Origin: Sphingobium sp. TKS
GTDB lineage: Bacteria; Pseudomonadota; Alphaproteobacteria; Sphingomonadales; Sphingomonadaceae
Length of the DNA: 64,000 bases
Direction: 5' to 3'
Assembly (NCBI RefSeq): GCF_001563265.1
Contig: NZ_CP005083.1
Span: 3,785,001 to 3,849,000 of the forward strand
Numbering within the stretch: position 1 is the first letter of the stretch; each line of letters begins with the position of its first letter. Positions 26,579 to 35,755 of the stretch are shown here, in pieces. A program made the position numbers and the translations under genes. Below the pieces are notes generated by a model, which saw only the letters and a program-made list of their open reading frames with translations, was not told where the DNA came from and searched no databases.

Positions 26579-27799
26579 ATGACCACTCCCAGATCCGCGC
26601 CATGGACGGCGCAGGAAATCGCTACGCTGCGCGCCTGGTATCCGGCCGAAGGGCATAGCGTTGCGCAGCGGCTGCCGGGCCGAAGCATCCATGCCTTGCA
26701 GGTCAAGGCCCACAAGCTCGGCCTGAAGACAGCCCATAGAAATGCCGCGCCCAGACCGCGCCTTGGTGGCGGGGATCTCGACGAAGCCATCCGACTGCGC
26801 GAGGTCGAGAACTGGTCGTTCAGCGCCATCGGCAAACATTTCGGTATCTGCGAAGCCAGCGCCTGCAATGCGGTGACGATCGCCCTTTGTGTCCGGCGTG
26901 GATATCGTCCCGCAGAGCGCGATCAGCATGGCCGCCTGACGGCCGAGGGCATCGAGCGGCTGCGCTATGCCTTGAAGAAGGGTTACAAGGGCATCGACAT
27001 CCAGTTGCGTCTTGGCGTGTCGGCGGCCTGCGTATCCGAGCAGCGCCGCCGGTATAACCGTGAACTGCTTGCCCGCGGCAAGGCACCGCTGCCGCCGCCG
27101 GGCGGCGGTCAGGCCTATAGTGGCGTGAAGCTGTCGCCGGCGAAGCGCAGAAAGGTCGAGGACCTCTTCCTGCAGGGGCTTGGCACTCAGAAGATCGCCG
27201 ATCGCACCGGCGTGTCGCGGACGAGCTGCACGCGCATCAGGGCCCGGCTTTTGCGGCGCCTGCGCCGCAAGGGAGAAACGCTCCCCGGATGCGATGCCGC
27301 CGGGGTCCGGCATGTTCATGCCCAGAGCGCCCGTTTCGTCACCGATGAGCAGAAAGACCTTCTGCGCGCGATGCTGCTCGATCACGTGCCCGTCCAGCGC
27401 GCCGCGCGCGAACTCGTGATCGGCGCATCGAGCGCCTATCGTCTTCGGGATGCATTTGCCGCCGAACTGGCGGGCGAAGGACAAGTGTTGCCGCCCCCCA
27501 GACGCCCCGGCCGGGCTCGCCATGCGCCGGTGCGTAGCTCGTCATGGCCTCCAGCTTCGCCTCGGGAGATCTATGCGTTCCGGCGTCTGCTCGGCACGAT
27601 GGCCTTCGACGAGGCGAAAGCGCACTGGGAGGAAACGCGGCGAGCAGAGGCAAGGGCGGCACGCGATGCCGCCGCGACCCGCAAGCTCACGTTCGAAGAG
27701 CAGCTTGCCAAGGTTGCGTCCGGCGAACTGGGCATCACACGCGGCTTCGTTCGCAACCATCTCGAACCGCGGCGTCCCCTGCAGGTGACCATCGCGTGA
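26579..27799 (+). CDS. DNA-binding protein with several helix-turn-helix units
   Basis: 406 residues. A Myb/SANT-like unit starts it (WTAQEIATLRAWYPAEGHSV then AQRLPGRSIHAL). At least three further helix-turn-helix-like units follow: NWSFSAIGKHFGICEASACN, YKGIDIQLRLGVSAACVSEQ and LGTQKIADRTGVSRTSCTRI. A fourth candidate is VPVQRAARELVIGASSAYRL. The last 80 residues are helical and charged. ATG 26579 follows CGGAGACG. Serial DNA-binding units suggest a nucleoid-like or origin-binding role. Target unknown. Confidence 0.7.
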   Translation: MTTPRSAPWTAQEIATLRAWYPAEGHSVAQRLPGRSIHALQVKAHKLGLKTAHRNAAPRPRLGGGDLDEAIRLREVENWSFSAIGKHFGICEASACNAVTIALCVRRGYRPAERDQHGRLTAEGIERLRYALKKGYKGIDIQLRLGVSAACVSEQRRRYNRELLARGKAPLPPPGGGQAYSGVKLSPAKRRKVEDLFLQGLGTQKIADRTGVSRTSCTRIRARLLRRLRRKGETLPGCDAAGVRHVHAQSARFVTDEQKDLLRAMLLDHVPVQRAARELVIGASSAYRLRDAFAAELAGEGQVLPPPRRPGRARHAPVRSSSWPPASPREIYAFRRLLGTMAFDEAKAHWEETRRAEARAARDAAATRKLTFEEQLAKVASGELGITRGFVRNHLEPRRPLQVTIA

Positions 27800-27808
27800 T
27801 CGCGACCG

Positions 27809-27949
27809 GTGTCGGCGCGCCCGTGCCGCCGGCATCTCCCGGCCGATCTTGTCAGTGCGCTGGCGTTCGCGCGCGGACTGGGCTGCAATTATCTGATCCT
27901 GGACCGCGACGCGTCCACGACCGATCGGCTCGCCTGCTACGAATGGTGA
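27809..27949 (+). CDS. Small hypothetical protein (DUF5983-like tail)
   Basis: A 46-codon frame starting at GTG 27809. Its body LPADLVSALAFARGLGCNYL then ILDRDASTTDRLACYEW has strong coding character and resembles the C-terminus of DUF5983-type proteins. Because the family is usually longer, this may be a truncated gene; no matching upstream part is visible. It lies between the helix-turn-helix gene and the gene at 28023. Confidence 0.45.
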   Translation: MSARPCRRHLPADLVSALAFARGLGCNYLILDRDASTTDRLACYEW

Positions 27950-27959
27950 CGGCCTGATC

Positions 27960-27987
27960 GAGGGGAGGGGGAAGGAGTGAGGCGGGC
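27960..27987 (+). promoter_or_regulatory. Polypurine leader tract (copy 4)
   Basis: GAGGGGAGGGGGAAGGAGTG and then AGGCGGG, 35 bases before the ATG at 28023. Confidence 0.4.
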
Positions 27988-28022
27988 GTGATGATGCGCT
28001 CAGGTCTCAGGAGCAGAACCCC

Positions 28023-28670
28023 ATGTCCTATGACGCCGCGTTTCGCTTTCAGCAGGCGCTCGACCCTTCCGCGCTGACCACGCTTGCCGGAGGGCTGAAT
28101 GTCCTGATCCAGGCAATCGACGAGTGCCATCGCAACCATATTGACGTGGAGCGTGATCCGGCCGTCCTGTTGCTGGTGCGCCATCTCGGCAACATAGCAA
28201 CCGAGAACCGTCCGCCCCAGACCGAGTTGCGCCGTGCCTGCGTCGAAGCCGTCGGCGCCGCCGAACGCACGCCTATCCTGGTGACGCTTGCACGGCGCGG
28301 GGTCGACTATGACAGCGAGGCGAAGGCCATTTTTCACCAGGAGGGCCGCGCCGCACTGCGACGGCTCGCCGAGGCGCTCGGCCTCCAACGGAACGAATTT
28401 CAGATTCGTTCAAATATGGCTGGGGGCGCCTGCTCGGGTGAAATTATTCTTCACGCCGCCCATCTCTATATCCAGCTCGATCTGGGCTGCATGGGCCCCG
28501 GCCACGAGGTGATGTTTCGTAGCTGCAAAGGCCGCGAGGATTATGTCGGCGGCCGCAATCACTTCGCTTCCGTGGCGGAGCTGATCGAGCCCGCTAGGCT
28601 CGCCGAACGTATCCGCCGCGACCTCGATCTTCCCCAACCGGACGCCGCTGCAACCCGGCTCTTCGCCTGA
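28023..28670 (+). CDS. Hypothetical protein, 215 residues
   Basis: Unrecognised. The first half is helical; the second half is a beta-rich segment (GEIILHAAHLYIQLDLGCMG, then EVMFRSCKGREDYVGG). The start follows CAGGAGCAGAACCCC. It leads a run of short, closely spaced genes (28.0-30.4 kb) that look like one operon. Confidence 0.65.
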   Translation: MSYDAAFRFQQALDPSALTTLAGGLNVLIQAIDECHRNHIDVERDPAVLLLVRHLGNIATENRPPQTELRRACVEAVGAAERTPILVTLARRGVDYDSEAKAIFHQEGRAALRRLAEALGLQRNEFQIRSNMAGGACSGEIILHAAHLYIQLDLGCMGPGHEVMFRSCKGREDYVGGRNHFASVAELIEPARLAERIRRDLDLPQPDAAATRLFA

Positions 28671-28681
28671 GGACAATCATC

Positions 28682-29143
28682 ATGGAAATCATCGTCACCC
28701 GTTCCCGCATCGCGGGGACGCTGCCGCACTATGTCTATCGCGCGCTGGTCCCTGCCGACAAGGTCGCGGCCGAACGCCGGGCATTGACCGGCACGGTTGT
28801 CGGGCCGAAACATGTCGGGCGTCTCCCGTGCGTTCGCATCTCTCCGTTGCTGGCGCCCGATCGCTATTACGCGATGCCGCATGCCGAGCGGGCCGCGCTT
28901 GCCTCCCGCATCGCCGCTCTGGGACGCCGGATCGAAACCTTGATCATCCAGGCCAGCTTCCCGGAGATGACCGCGGCCTTCACACCCATCGTCTTCCAGC
29001 TCGATGCCGATCCCGGTGACGCCTTCACCTGGATCGACATCGATGATCTGACGGCTGCTTTCGACCGCCTCGAGCCGCGGTTCGCCGACCTCACCGCCTT
29101 TGATCTCGGCCTTTCCCAGGACGCTGCCCGCTGCGCCGCCTGA
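28682..29143 (+). CDS. Hypothetical protein, 153 residues
   Basis: Unrecognised. Mostly helix and strand alternation, with an acidic Asp-rich segment (DADPGDAFTWIDIDDLTAAF). It starts 11 bases after the previous gene. Confidence 0.6.
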   Translation: MEIIVTRSRIAGTLPHYVYRALVPADKVAAERRALTGTVVGPKHVGRLPCVRISPLLAPDRYYAMPHAERAALASRIAALGRRIETLIIQASFPEMTAAFTPIVFQLDADPGDAFTWIDIDDLTAAFDRLEPRFADLTAFDLGLSQDAARCAA

Positions 29144-29186
29144 TGCCCGCACCGATCCCGCATCCTCACTATCCGGAGAATTCGAC

Positions 29187-29942
29187 ATGGATATTTTCGT
29201 CGCCAACGGAACGCATTTCTCGCAACCGTCCAAAATCACGAGCTATCACACCAGCGAACGCGAAGCCCGGATTGCCGCGACCCGGTTGGTGAACCAGCTT
29301 CGCGCCGACCTCGATTCCGAGGCCCTGCCGCCGATCGACGTCGGCAGCTGGGAGATGGGGCTGATCGCGGCGCAATGCCGTCACCTCGCCGCGCTCGGCA
29401 TCGACATCAGCGACATGGACCATGACGACCTCGCGGATGCGGCCGGCTGCGATGTGTGGATCGAAAAGGCCGACCTCCAGGGGGTAACGGTTCTCGCACT
29501 CAACGATCGGGAACTCTCGACCGTGCTTGCGGCATTGCGTGACCACCAGCGATGCCACTGTGGGGCCGACCTTGACGATGTCGCCAGCAATCTCGGTCGG
29601 CATGAGCCGCTGACTTCGGATGAGATCGATGGCCTCTGCATGCGGATCAACGGCGGTGAACTGACTCCACAGGAAGCCAATGTCGTGATCGAACTCGATG
29701 GCGGTCTTGTCCAGGGCATCATCGCCGACAGGCCGATCACGGTGCGTGTCGTCGATTATGATGTCGAGGGCGCCGATCCCGATGATCTCCTGCTGGTCTC
29801 ACGCGACAATGGCGATCCCGTCCCTGCCTCCATCAGCAGTTGGGCCGTGGAGGACGCCTGCATCGATCCGGATTGGATAGCCCGCCTCGATGCAGCCAGT
29901 GCCTCGGACGGCCGAGCCACGGCACAAATGGCAGCGGAGTGA
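29187..29942 (+). CDS. Hypothetical protein, 251 residues
   Basis: Unrecognised acidic protein. The N-terminus MDIFVANGTHFSQPSKITSY is followed by a helical region and a segment with paired cysteines (DHQRCHCGADLDDVASNLGR). ATG 29187 follows CCGGAGAATTCGAC; the frame is open upstream from 29100 but inside the previous gene. Confidence 0.6.
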   Translation: MDIFVANGTHFSQPSKITSYHTSEREARIAATRLVNQLRADLDSEALPPIDVGSWEMGLIAAQCRHLAALGIDISDMDHDDLADAAGCDVWIEKADLQGVTVLALNDRELSTVLAALRDHQRCHCGADLDDVASNLGRHEPLTSDEIDGLCMRINGGELTPQEANVVIELDGGLVQGIIADRPITVRVVDYDVEGADPDDLLLVSRDNGDPVPASISSWAVEDACIDPDWIARLDAASASDGRATAQMAAE

Positions 29943-29947
29943 CCGCC

Positions 29948-30427
29948 ATGGGCGTTATCGGACATAACTACATTCGCAAGGTCGAGAACTTCGACGGCTA
30001 TGAGGTTCTCGCGCACCCGCTTGCCCATCGCGACGATCGCGTCTTCCATCGCGGTGAAGCCGAAACCTCCCGCGTCTCGATCACCTATGCATCGCATGAT
30101 GTGCAGATAGCGCGACCGACAGGTATCGGAAGCAGGGGTCGCATTGCTATCCTGATGCACAGCGGTCTGGGTTGCCGCGTGCTCGAGTTCTACGAGAGCG
30201 CCTTGCCGATCGCCACAATATTGCTCTCCCTTCCGGAGCGCGAACAATATGCCCTTGCCTATGCGCTCTTCGAGCAGGCCGATGAATGCGCTGGCGGCGC
30301 TCGTGCGGCCGAAGCGCAACGATGGGCCGATGCGTTCGTGGACGGACGCATTCGCAAACGCCGCAGCGGCGGCAGGCGCTATGTCCATATCGAGACGCCA
30401 GACGAGAAAGCGCTTCGGCGTTCCTAG
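29948..30427 (+). CDS. Hypothetical protein, 159 residues
   Basis: Unrecognised. The N-terminal beta-rich part (GRIAILMHSGLGCRVLEFYE) is followed by a helical, basic C-terminus (DGRIRKRRSGGRRYVHIE). It starts 5 bases after the previous stop, so the two are probably translated from one mRNA. Confidence 0.6.
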   Translation: MGVIGHNYIRKVENFDGYEVLAHPLAHRDDRVFHRGEAETSRVSITYASHDVQIARPTGIGSRGRIAILMHSGLGCRVLEFYESALPIATILLSLPEREQYALAYALFEQADECAGGARAAEAQRWADAFVDGRIRKRRSGGRRYVHIETPDEKALRRS

Positions 30428-30535
30428 CCGCGGTTGGGGATACCGTCTGCACGACTGCCGGGTCCCGGCCGATTTCTGCGCTCATCATCCCGGCGGTGAG
30501 CCGGTGTATTCACCCGTTCCGAAAGGCCATATTCC

Positions 30536-30937
30536 ATGGACAAACCATCTTCGTCGACGAGCATGTCGCAACTGCCGATCATGACCCGTGCCGATGCGGA
30601 AAGCATCGGCTTCGCGACCTTCAACCATGTTCCGACCTTGCCGGTCGATATTCCGGACGGCGGCTTCACCATCAGCGCGAAAACCAGCGAGGGGCTGCGC
30701 GTCACCTTCTATTTCGGGCCATACCACACAGGCGGGCCGCCGCGCTTCATCGACATCCAATATCGAGATTCGGCGATGACCGTACCCGGAGGCGACGGAT
30801 CGCCGGTGCCGGTGTTCGATATGCTGACGATCGCGGAGAAGGGGATTCACCGCTACGACAGCCGCAAGGCCGATACTTCCGAAAAGCCGTCGATCGCTGT
30901 CGTGCTGCTCGAAACGCCGGAAACCCGCGGTGAATGA
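30536..30937 (+). CDS. Hypothetical protein, 133 residues
   Basis: Unrecognised. Beta-rich, with aromatic and glycine patches (VTFYFGPYHTGGPPRFIDIQ) and an acidic tail. Its stop overlaps an ATG at 30934, but that downstream frame is poor until the start at 31078. Confidence 0.6.
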   Translation: MDKPSSSTSMSQLPIMTRADAESIGFATFNHVPTLPVDIPDGGFTISAKTSEGLRVTFYFGPYHTGGPPRFIDIQYRDSAMTVPGGDGSPVPVFDMLTIAEKGIHRYDSRKADTSEKPSIAVVLLETPETRGE

Positions 30938-31077
30938 GGTCGTCGTCGAATTCGCCTGAAAAGGCGCCTGAAGCTGCCCATCCCGAAATCCTGGCGCGAA
31001 TGGTTGGGCGCGCCGGTCGTGCCGCCCGCGCCGCGGGCCATCCCTTGCCACCCACCATTTCCACAAGGAGCATCTGC

Positions 31078-31272
31078 ATGACGACTACCGACATCGATAC
31101 CGCGACCGCCGAGCAACTCGCGCCCATCCTCTACGCAGCCATTCAGCGCCTCGGCCAGCTCGGCCGCACCGGGGCGGTCGCGCTCGCCGCGTTGGTCGAA
31201 GACGACGACGCTGATTTTGAGGAAGCCTCGAGCTGGATTGGCGACATAGCCGCAGGAGACCTGCGCGAATAG
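31078..31272 (+). CDS. Hypothetical protein, paralogue of the 40998 gene
   Basis: 64 residues. The core TAEQLAPILYAAIQRLGQLG then RTGAVALAALVEDDDADFEE matches the gene at 40998 closely (TPEQLAPVLHAAIQRLGQLG, RTGSLALAALVDSEDDDYNH). ATG 31078 follows ACAAGGAGCATCTGC. Function unknown; small acidic helical protein. Confidence 0.65.
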   Translation: MTTTDIDTATAEQLAPILYAAIQRLGQLGRTGAVALAALVEDDDADFEEASSWIGDIAAGDLRE

Positions 31273-31303
31273 CCCATCCGACACCAACATTCCCCGTTTT
31301 CCA

Positions 31304-31331
31304 CGAAGCCCGGCCATCGCGCCGGGCTTCG
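31304..31331 (+). terminator. Hairpin terminator candidate
   Basis: CGAAGCCCGGC-catcgc-GCCGGGCTTCG is a perfect 11-bp stem with a 6-base loop, 32 bases after the gene ending at 31272. No U tract follows. Confidence 0.55.
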
Positions 31332-31404
31332 TGATTCCGGGGAGCGCAGATGCACCGCCTTGCCCCGAAACCTGATGATCGCGGACCGCTCGAAAAAACG
31401 ATCG

Positions 31405-32889
31405 ATGACCAGCTTTACCGCAACCTACAGCCCCGAGGACAACAAGATCCGCATTTACGCATCATCGCGCCTTGATGCCGAGACCTATGCACAGGTCAAG
31501 GAGGCCGGGTTCAAATGGGCTCCGAAACAGGAGCTGTTCGTCGCGCCCAGGTGGACGCCGCAACGCGAGGACCTGGCCATCGAACTGGCTGGCGAGATCG
31601 AGGCGGAAGAGATGACCCTGGCCGAGCGCGCCGCGATGAAGGCCGAACGGCTCGAGGGCCTTGCAGACAAGCGCCACGCCCAAGCCAACGCCTTTGCGCG
31701 CCGCGCGGACGAACTGTCGCAGGCCTTCTATATGGGCCAGCCGATCCTTGTCGGTCATCATAGCGAGCGCGGTGCGCGCAAGACCCAGGAACGCATGCAC
31801 TCCGCCATGACAGCGGCCGTGAAGGCCGAGAAGGCCGCGGGCTACTGGCTCGGCCGCGCGAGCAGCGCCGAGCATTACGCCAGCAGGAAGAGTGATCCGC
31901 GCGTCCGCGCCAACCGGATCAAGATGCTGCTGGCGGAACTGCGCGACCTTCAGCGCGGCATCAACAGGGCCCATGCGGCGCTGGCGATCTGGGAGGAGAT
32001 CACGACCGACGAACAGATCCGCCATGCGCTCGGCAACAGGGATTCCCGCGAACTCTGGTCAGGCTATGATCTCTACTACAAGGTCGACAAGGGCGAGATC
32101 ACGCCTGCCGACGCACGGCAGCAATGCATCGACGGGGCAACGCTCGCCGTCAACGGCCCCAACCGCGGCCGCTGGATCGAGCACGTCCTGCACCGGCTCG
32201 CATTCGAGCGTTCCATGCTGGGCGACGTGCCGCGCTATGATGGCGAACTGACCCCGGTCATCATCCAGGCCTTCGCTCGTGAGCATGGCGCGGAAAGCCC
32301 CAAATGCACCGCGATCGCGGCGGCAGTCTTCCGGCTCGAAAGCCCGGTCCCGCTTCCGGCGCATATCGCGTCGGCATCCACCCTTGAATTGAGCGAGAGC
32401 GACTGGCGCGACCTGATGCAGGGGTGCGGCTACACGGTGCCCGAGAAAAAGACGCGGCGTGCTTCGCGTAAGCCGGATGCCGTGCCGCTGATCAATCCGT
32501 CCGCCGAACAGGCCCGGCAATTGCAGGCCGTCTGGAATCTGCGGATGGTCGCGGCCTGCAAGGGCAAGTATGGCGCAGCCAAACCCGCGGAAATCTATAC
32601 GACGACGCAGGCGATCTATTCGGAAAACTCCAAAGGGGACTATGCCCTCTTCAAGACCGTCGAGATAGCCGCCGATGGCCGCCGCGTCCGGATGGATTGG
32701 CAAGGACATGAGCGCGTGCGGTCTGGCGAGCCGGTGGCCCGCATTCGTATCTCGACGATCGGCAGCGAGTTCTACAAGCCGGATTCAGTGGTGGTGATCA
32801 CCGACAAGCCGGGCAAGCCGCTACCGATCGACCTCGATGCTCTGGAAGCCGACGCCCGCCATGCCGCGGCCGAGGAGACCGCAGCATGA
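31405..32889 (+). CDS. DUF3560-like protein
   Basis: 494 residues. The N-terminal region (SPEDNKIRIYASSRLDAETY, FKWAPKQELFVAPRWTPQRE, then a long helical Ala/Glu/Arg-rich stretch to about residue 190) is the DUF3560 pattern common on plasmids of this group. The C-terminal half is less typical. Starts at 31360 and 31375 are in frame, but the family begins close to MTSFTATYSPEDN. Role unknown; DUF3560 genes travel with mobile elements. The next gene overlaps its stop by 4 bases. Confidence 0.8.
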   Translation: MTSFTATYSPEDNKIRIYASSRLDAETYAQVKEAGFKWAPKQELFVAPRWTPQREDLAIELAGEIEAEEMTLAERAAMKAERLEGLADKRHAQANAFARRADELSQAFYMGQPILVGHHSERGARKTQERMHSAMTAAVKAEKAAGYWLGRASSAEHYASRKSDPRVRANRIKMLLAELRDLQRGINRAHAALAIWEEITTDEQIRHALGNRDSRELWSGYDLYYKVDKGEITPADARQQCIDGATLAVNGPNRGRWIEHVLHRLAFERSMLGDVPRYDGELTPVIIQAFAREHGAESPKCTAIAAAVFRLESPVPLPAHIASASTLELSESDWRDLMQGCGYTVPEKKTRRASRKPDAVPLINPSAEQARQLQAVWNLRMVAACKGKYGAAKPAEIYTTTQAIYSENSKGDYALFKTVEIAADGRRVRMDWQGHERVRSGEPVARIRISTIGSEFYKPDSVVVITDKPGKPLPIDLDALEADARHAAAEETAA

Positions 32890-33392
32890 AAACCGGCGTC
32901 TCTTCCCGGCCCGCGGAGCCATCACGGATCGCTGTCCGGCCGCGCAGCGTCTGCGCAAAGGCTGAGATCGCGCCCGCTGCGGAAAACCGAAGCCGCGCGA
33001 TGCTGATGGATAGTCTCGAAACCGCTGCCTGCCTCTGGGAGGCCGTGCTGACATTGCGCGATCATCCCAGTTCCGATCCCGACGCTATCGCCCTGGCGCT
33101 GGCCATCCGCCAAACCTGCAATGCGGTCGGCACGGCTGACCTGCGCTTGACCGTCGTGGGCTGGGCCAGCGCGGTCGAGGCGGCCTGGAGCGTTGTCGCC
33201 AACAGCTACGACCTGTGTTTCGACTGGGACTTCGTGCCGGACTGGATCGTCGATCATATCGACTGGTCCGATCCTTTCCATCCCACAATAAAGCCGGAAC
33301 CCGTGCCGCAAGATCCGGGTCGTGCTGCGGCCGATGAACCTGTCGCCGCCCAGCCGCCCGCCTGGCGGCCGTCTGCCGACGAAAGGAACTGA
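32886..33392 (+). CDS. Hypothetical protein, 168 residues
   Basis: Unrecognised; start overlaps the DUF3560 stop (ATGA). A disordered basic N-terminus of about 40 residues, a helical middle (SLETAACLWEAVLTLRDHPS) and an aromatic acidic segment (CFDWDFVPDWIVDHIDWSDP), then a Pro-rich tail. Confidence 0.6.
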   Translation: MKTGVSSRPAEPSRIAVRPRSVCAKAEIAPAAENRSRAMLMDSLETAACLWEAVLTLRDHPSSDPDAIALALAIRQTCNAVGTADLRLTVVGWASAVEAAWSVVANSYDLCFDWDFVPDWIVDHIDWSDPFHPTIKPEPVPQDPGRAAADEPVAAQPPAWRPSADERN

Positions 33393-33394
33393 CC

Positions 33395-33835
33395 ATGGGA
33401 CGCTCGGTATCCCATCCCGGCGGAGCGCATGTCGCGTTCTCGCAGTGGGACGCGGGCTGGATCGAGGATGACGACGATTCCGGCACCCGCCATTTCGATG
33501 AATTTGCCGCACAGGATGACTGGGACTTCATCGTCGCGGATTTTCGGGAACAGGTGCTCGCACTCTATCCTTCGGCATGGGCGCATGACGGCTGGATCGA
33601 TCGTGAAGACCGGATTGTCGCCATGAACGGCTATGCCCGCTTCGGCCTCTCGGAATATTGCGGTTGCATAGCCTATTGGGTGGTCTTGCGGGACGATATC
33701 GATGTCGGCCAGGAAGGGCTGGCACAGCGATGGTTCGACCGGATCGGGCCAAAATTCGAGCAGCGTTTCGCGACCCTTGTCCGCCTGGGCAGCTTCTCGA
33801 ACGGCGAGTCCGTCTATCGGCGCATCGCCGCCTGA
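33395..33835 (+). CDS. Hypothetical protein, 146 residues
   Basis: Unrecognised, acidic and aromatic-rich (AFSQWDAGWIEDDDDSGTRH, then DEFAAQDDWDFIVADFREQV). The first codon comes two bases after the previous stop, so coupling is likely. Confidence 0.65.
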   Translation: MGRSVSHPGGAHVAFSQWDAGWIEDDDDSGTRHFDEFAAQDDWDFIVADFREQVLALYPSAWAHDGWIDREDRIVAMNGYARFGLSEYCGCIAYWVVLRDDIDVGQEGLAQRWFDRIGPKFEQRFATLVRLGSFSNGESVYRRIAA

Positions 33836-33923
33836 CCGCCCGACTCGCCGATCCATTTTTCGTCCATTCCGCGCTCGCGGTGCCCCATCGGGGTGCTGCA
33901 TCCCAATCGCGCAATCGCGCCGC

Positions 33924-33950
33924 GAAGGGGAGGGGGCGGGATTTGGGGGC
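33924..33950 (+). promoter_or_regulatory. Polypurine leader tract (copy 5)
   Basis: GAAGGGGAGGGGGCGGGATT and then TGGGGG, 32 bases before the ATPase start at 33983. Confidence 0.4.
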
Positions 33951-33982
33951 GATGATGAGGTCGCAGAAATCCGGAGGCTCCC

Positions 33983-35683
33983 ATGACCTTTCCCACGACA
34001 ATCAATACGATGGTCAGTCCGTCGCTGCTCACCAAAATCAGCCGCTTCAGTGATGGTGGGGTGCTGGCCGCCCTCCTCGAAATTATCCAGAACGCACGTC
34101 GAGCTGGCGCGAAGCGCATCGATATCACCCAGGTTAAGGCCGATCAGGGACTTGTGCTGCGCATCCGCGACGACGGGTGCGGTATCGCCGATCCGGTCAA
34201 GTTTCTGGCGCTCGGCGATTCCGGCTGGGATGAGAAGATCGCGCGATCGGAGGATCCCGCGGGCATGGGTGTGTTCAGTCTTGCCGGCCATCATGTGACC
34301 GTGCGCTCCCATCCCGCCGCGATCGGCGCGGCCTGGCAAGTGTCGATCCCTCCGCACGCATGGGAAAGCGGCCAGGCGCTCGACGTCATCCCTTCCTCGC
34401 TCGACCAGGGCACGGAAATCGAGATCGACCTGCCCGAGGCGTGGGCGCAGCAATTGGAACAGTCCGTCAAGAGCGCGGCTCGTTTCTGCCCGGTGTCGAT
34501 CTGGTTCGATGGCAACCGGCAACCGTACGAGAATTTCCTTCATGGCGCCGTGCGGATCGAGGAATGGGAAGGCTGCCGCATCGGCGTCTTCACCGATAAA
34601 TATGATCTCCATCGCGAACAGCCCAGGATCAACTTCCACGGGCTTACCGTGTGCTGCCGGCTGCCGTTCGTCAGCGACGCCGATGGCGGCCGGGGCTGGT
34701 ATGCCAAGGTCGATATCGTCGACACCTGCCCAATTCGGTTTGTCCTGCCAGCGCGCAAGGAAATTTTGCAGGGGGCCGCGCTCGAGGCGCTGCGCGAAGC
34801 CTGTGAGGCGGCGATCTTCCGCACCATCGCCCGCAAAGGCCACCATCGGCTTTCCTTTGCCCATTGGCAGCGCGCCAGGGCACTCGGCATATCCCTGCCG
34901 GAAGCAGCCCCCTGGCTCCATGAATGGACGCCGCGCACGGCGGAAACCGATGGCGTTCCGATCGGCGAACGGGTGGCGGGCGAGCCGATGATCCTGATGC
35001 CGGCGGACCAGACCCACATCGAGCAAGCCGTGAACCGCGCGGTTGCTTCAGGACGGCCGCTCGGCGCGGCGCTGGTACGTCCGATCGACGATTTCGCGGG
35101 ATATGTCTGGTATAATGCCATCCCGCGGGTGCTCGGCTGTTCCTTCCGTATCGAGCGGGGTGAAGGCGACATCTGCGACTACGGTGCGGACATGGAACCG
35201 CCATCCGATTTTCGCTCCGGGCGGGTCGAGGCAATCTCCCTCGAAATCGCCGTGCAGGGGCAGGACGTTCCCACCGAAAACGTCGATGTGATCGTGCTTC
35301 CCGCCGATGTCCTGATCATGCCACCCGATCGCTGGACCGATCTTGAGGAGGTCATCATCCTGCTCGGAGCCGACAGCGCGATCACGCCCTGCGAACTTGC
35401 CTCGCTGATCGAAGCTGCCTGTTTCTATCCCGATGAGGATTGCGATGCCGACAGCTATCATACCCAGCAGGCGGCGTTCGAGATGCAGGCGCGCTTCGTC
35501 GCGAACATGTTGCTGCTCGGTGAGGATGCCGCGGTCCTCGAACGCGTCCGCGAGGCGATGCGCGAGCATGTCGCCTGGCTGATCCCCAAGGACCGGGCGA
35601 TCAGGATGCAGGCTGTCAACCATCGGGTCGAGGCCAGCTTCGCGGACAATGACGACATGTCCGTGCTCAGCGCCGTCGAATAG
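33983..35683 (+). CDS. GHKL (Hsp90/MutL-type) ATPase
   Basis: 566 residues. The N-terminal 200 residues form a Bergerat-fold ATPase: N box LLEIIQNARRAGAKRI with Asn37, G1 box DDGCGI at 63-68, and G2 box GMGVFSL from residue 94. The remaining 360 residues do not resemble a histidine kinase, MutL or Hsp90 that I know. A lone GHKL ATPase in a mobile element could be a defence or DNA-remodelling enzyme. ATG 33983 lies behind CCGGAGGC. Substrate unknown. Confidence 0.8.
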   Translation: MTFPTTINTMVSPSLLTKISRFSDGGVLAALLEIIQNARRAGAKRIDITQVKADQGLVLRIRDDGCGIADPVKFLALGDSGWDEKIARSEDPAGMGVFSLAGHHVTVRSHPAAIGAAWQVSIPPHAWESGQALDVIPSSLDQGTEIEIDLPEAWAQQLEQSVKSAARFCPVSIWFDGNRQPYENFLHGAVRIEEWEGCRIGVFTDKYDLHREQPRINFHGLTVCCRLPFVSDADGGRGWYAKVDIVDTCPIRFVLPARKEILQGAALEALREACEAAIFRTIARKGHHRLSFAHWQRARALGISLPEAAPWLHEWTPRTAETDGVPIGERVAGEPMILMPADQTHIEQAVNRAVASGRPLGAALVRPIDDFAGYVWYNAIPRVLGCSFRIERGEGDICDYGADMEPPSDFRSGRVEAISLEIAVQGQDVPTENVDVIVLPADVLIMPPDRWTDLEEVIILLGADSAITPCELASLIEAACFYPDEDCDADSYHTQQAAFEMQARFVANMLLLGEDAAVLERVREAMREHVAWLIPKDRAIRMQAVNHRVEASFADNDDMSVLSAVE

Positions 35684-35755
35684 CCCCTTCCCATACCAGC
35701 CTGCCAGGCGTGCTGTCGCGCGCCGCGGCGGGCCATGTCCATGAGGAACCGCCCC

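Noticed and set aside
33254..35026. 590-codon minus-strand frame
   Set aside because: Antisense of the GHKL ATPase gene.
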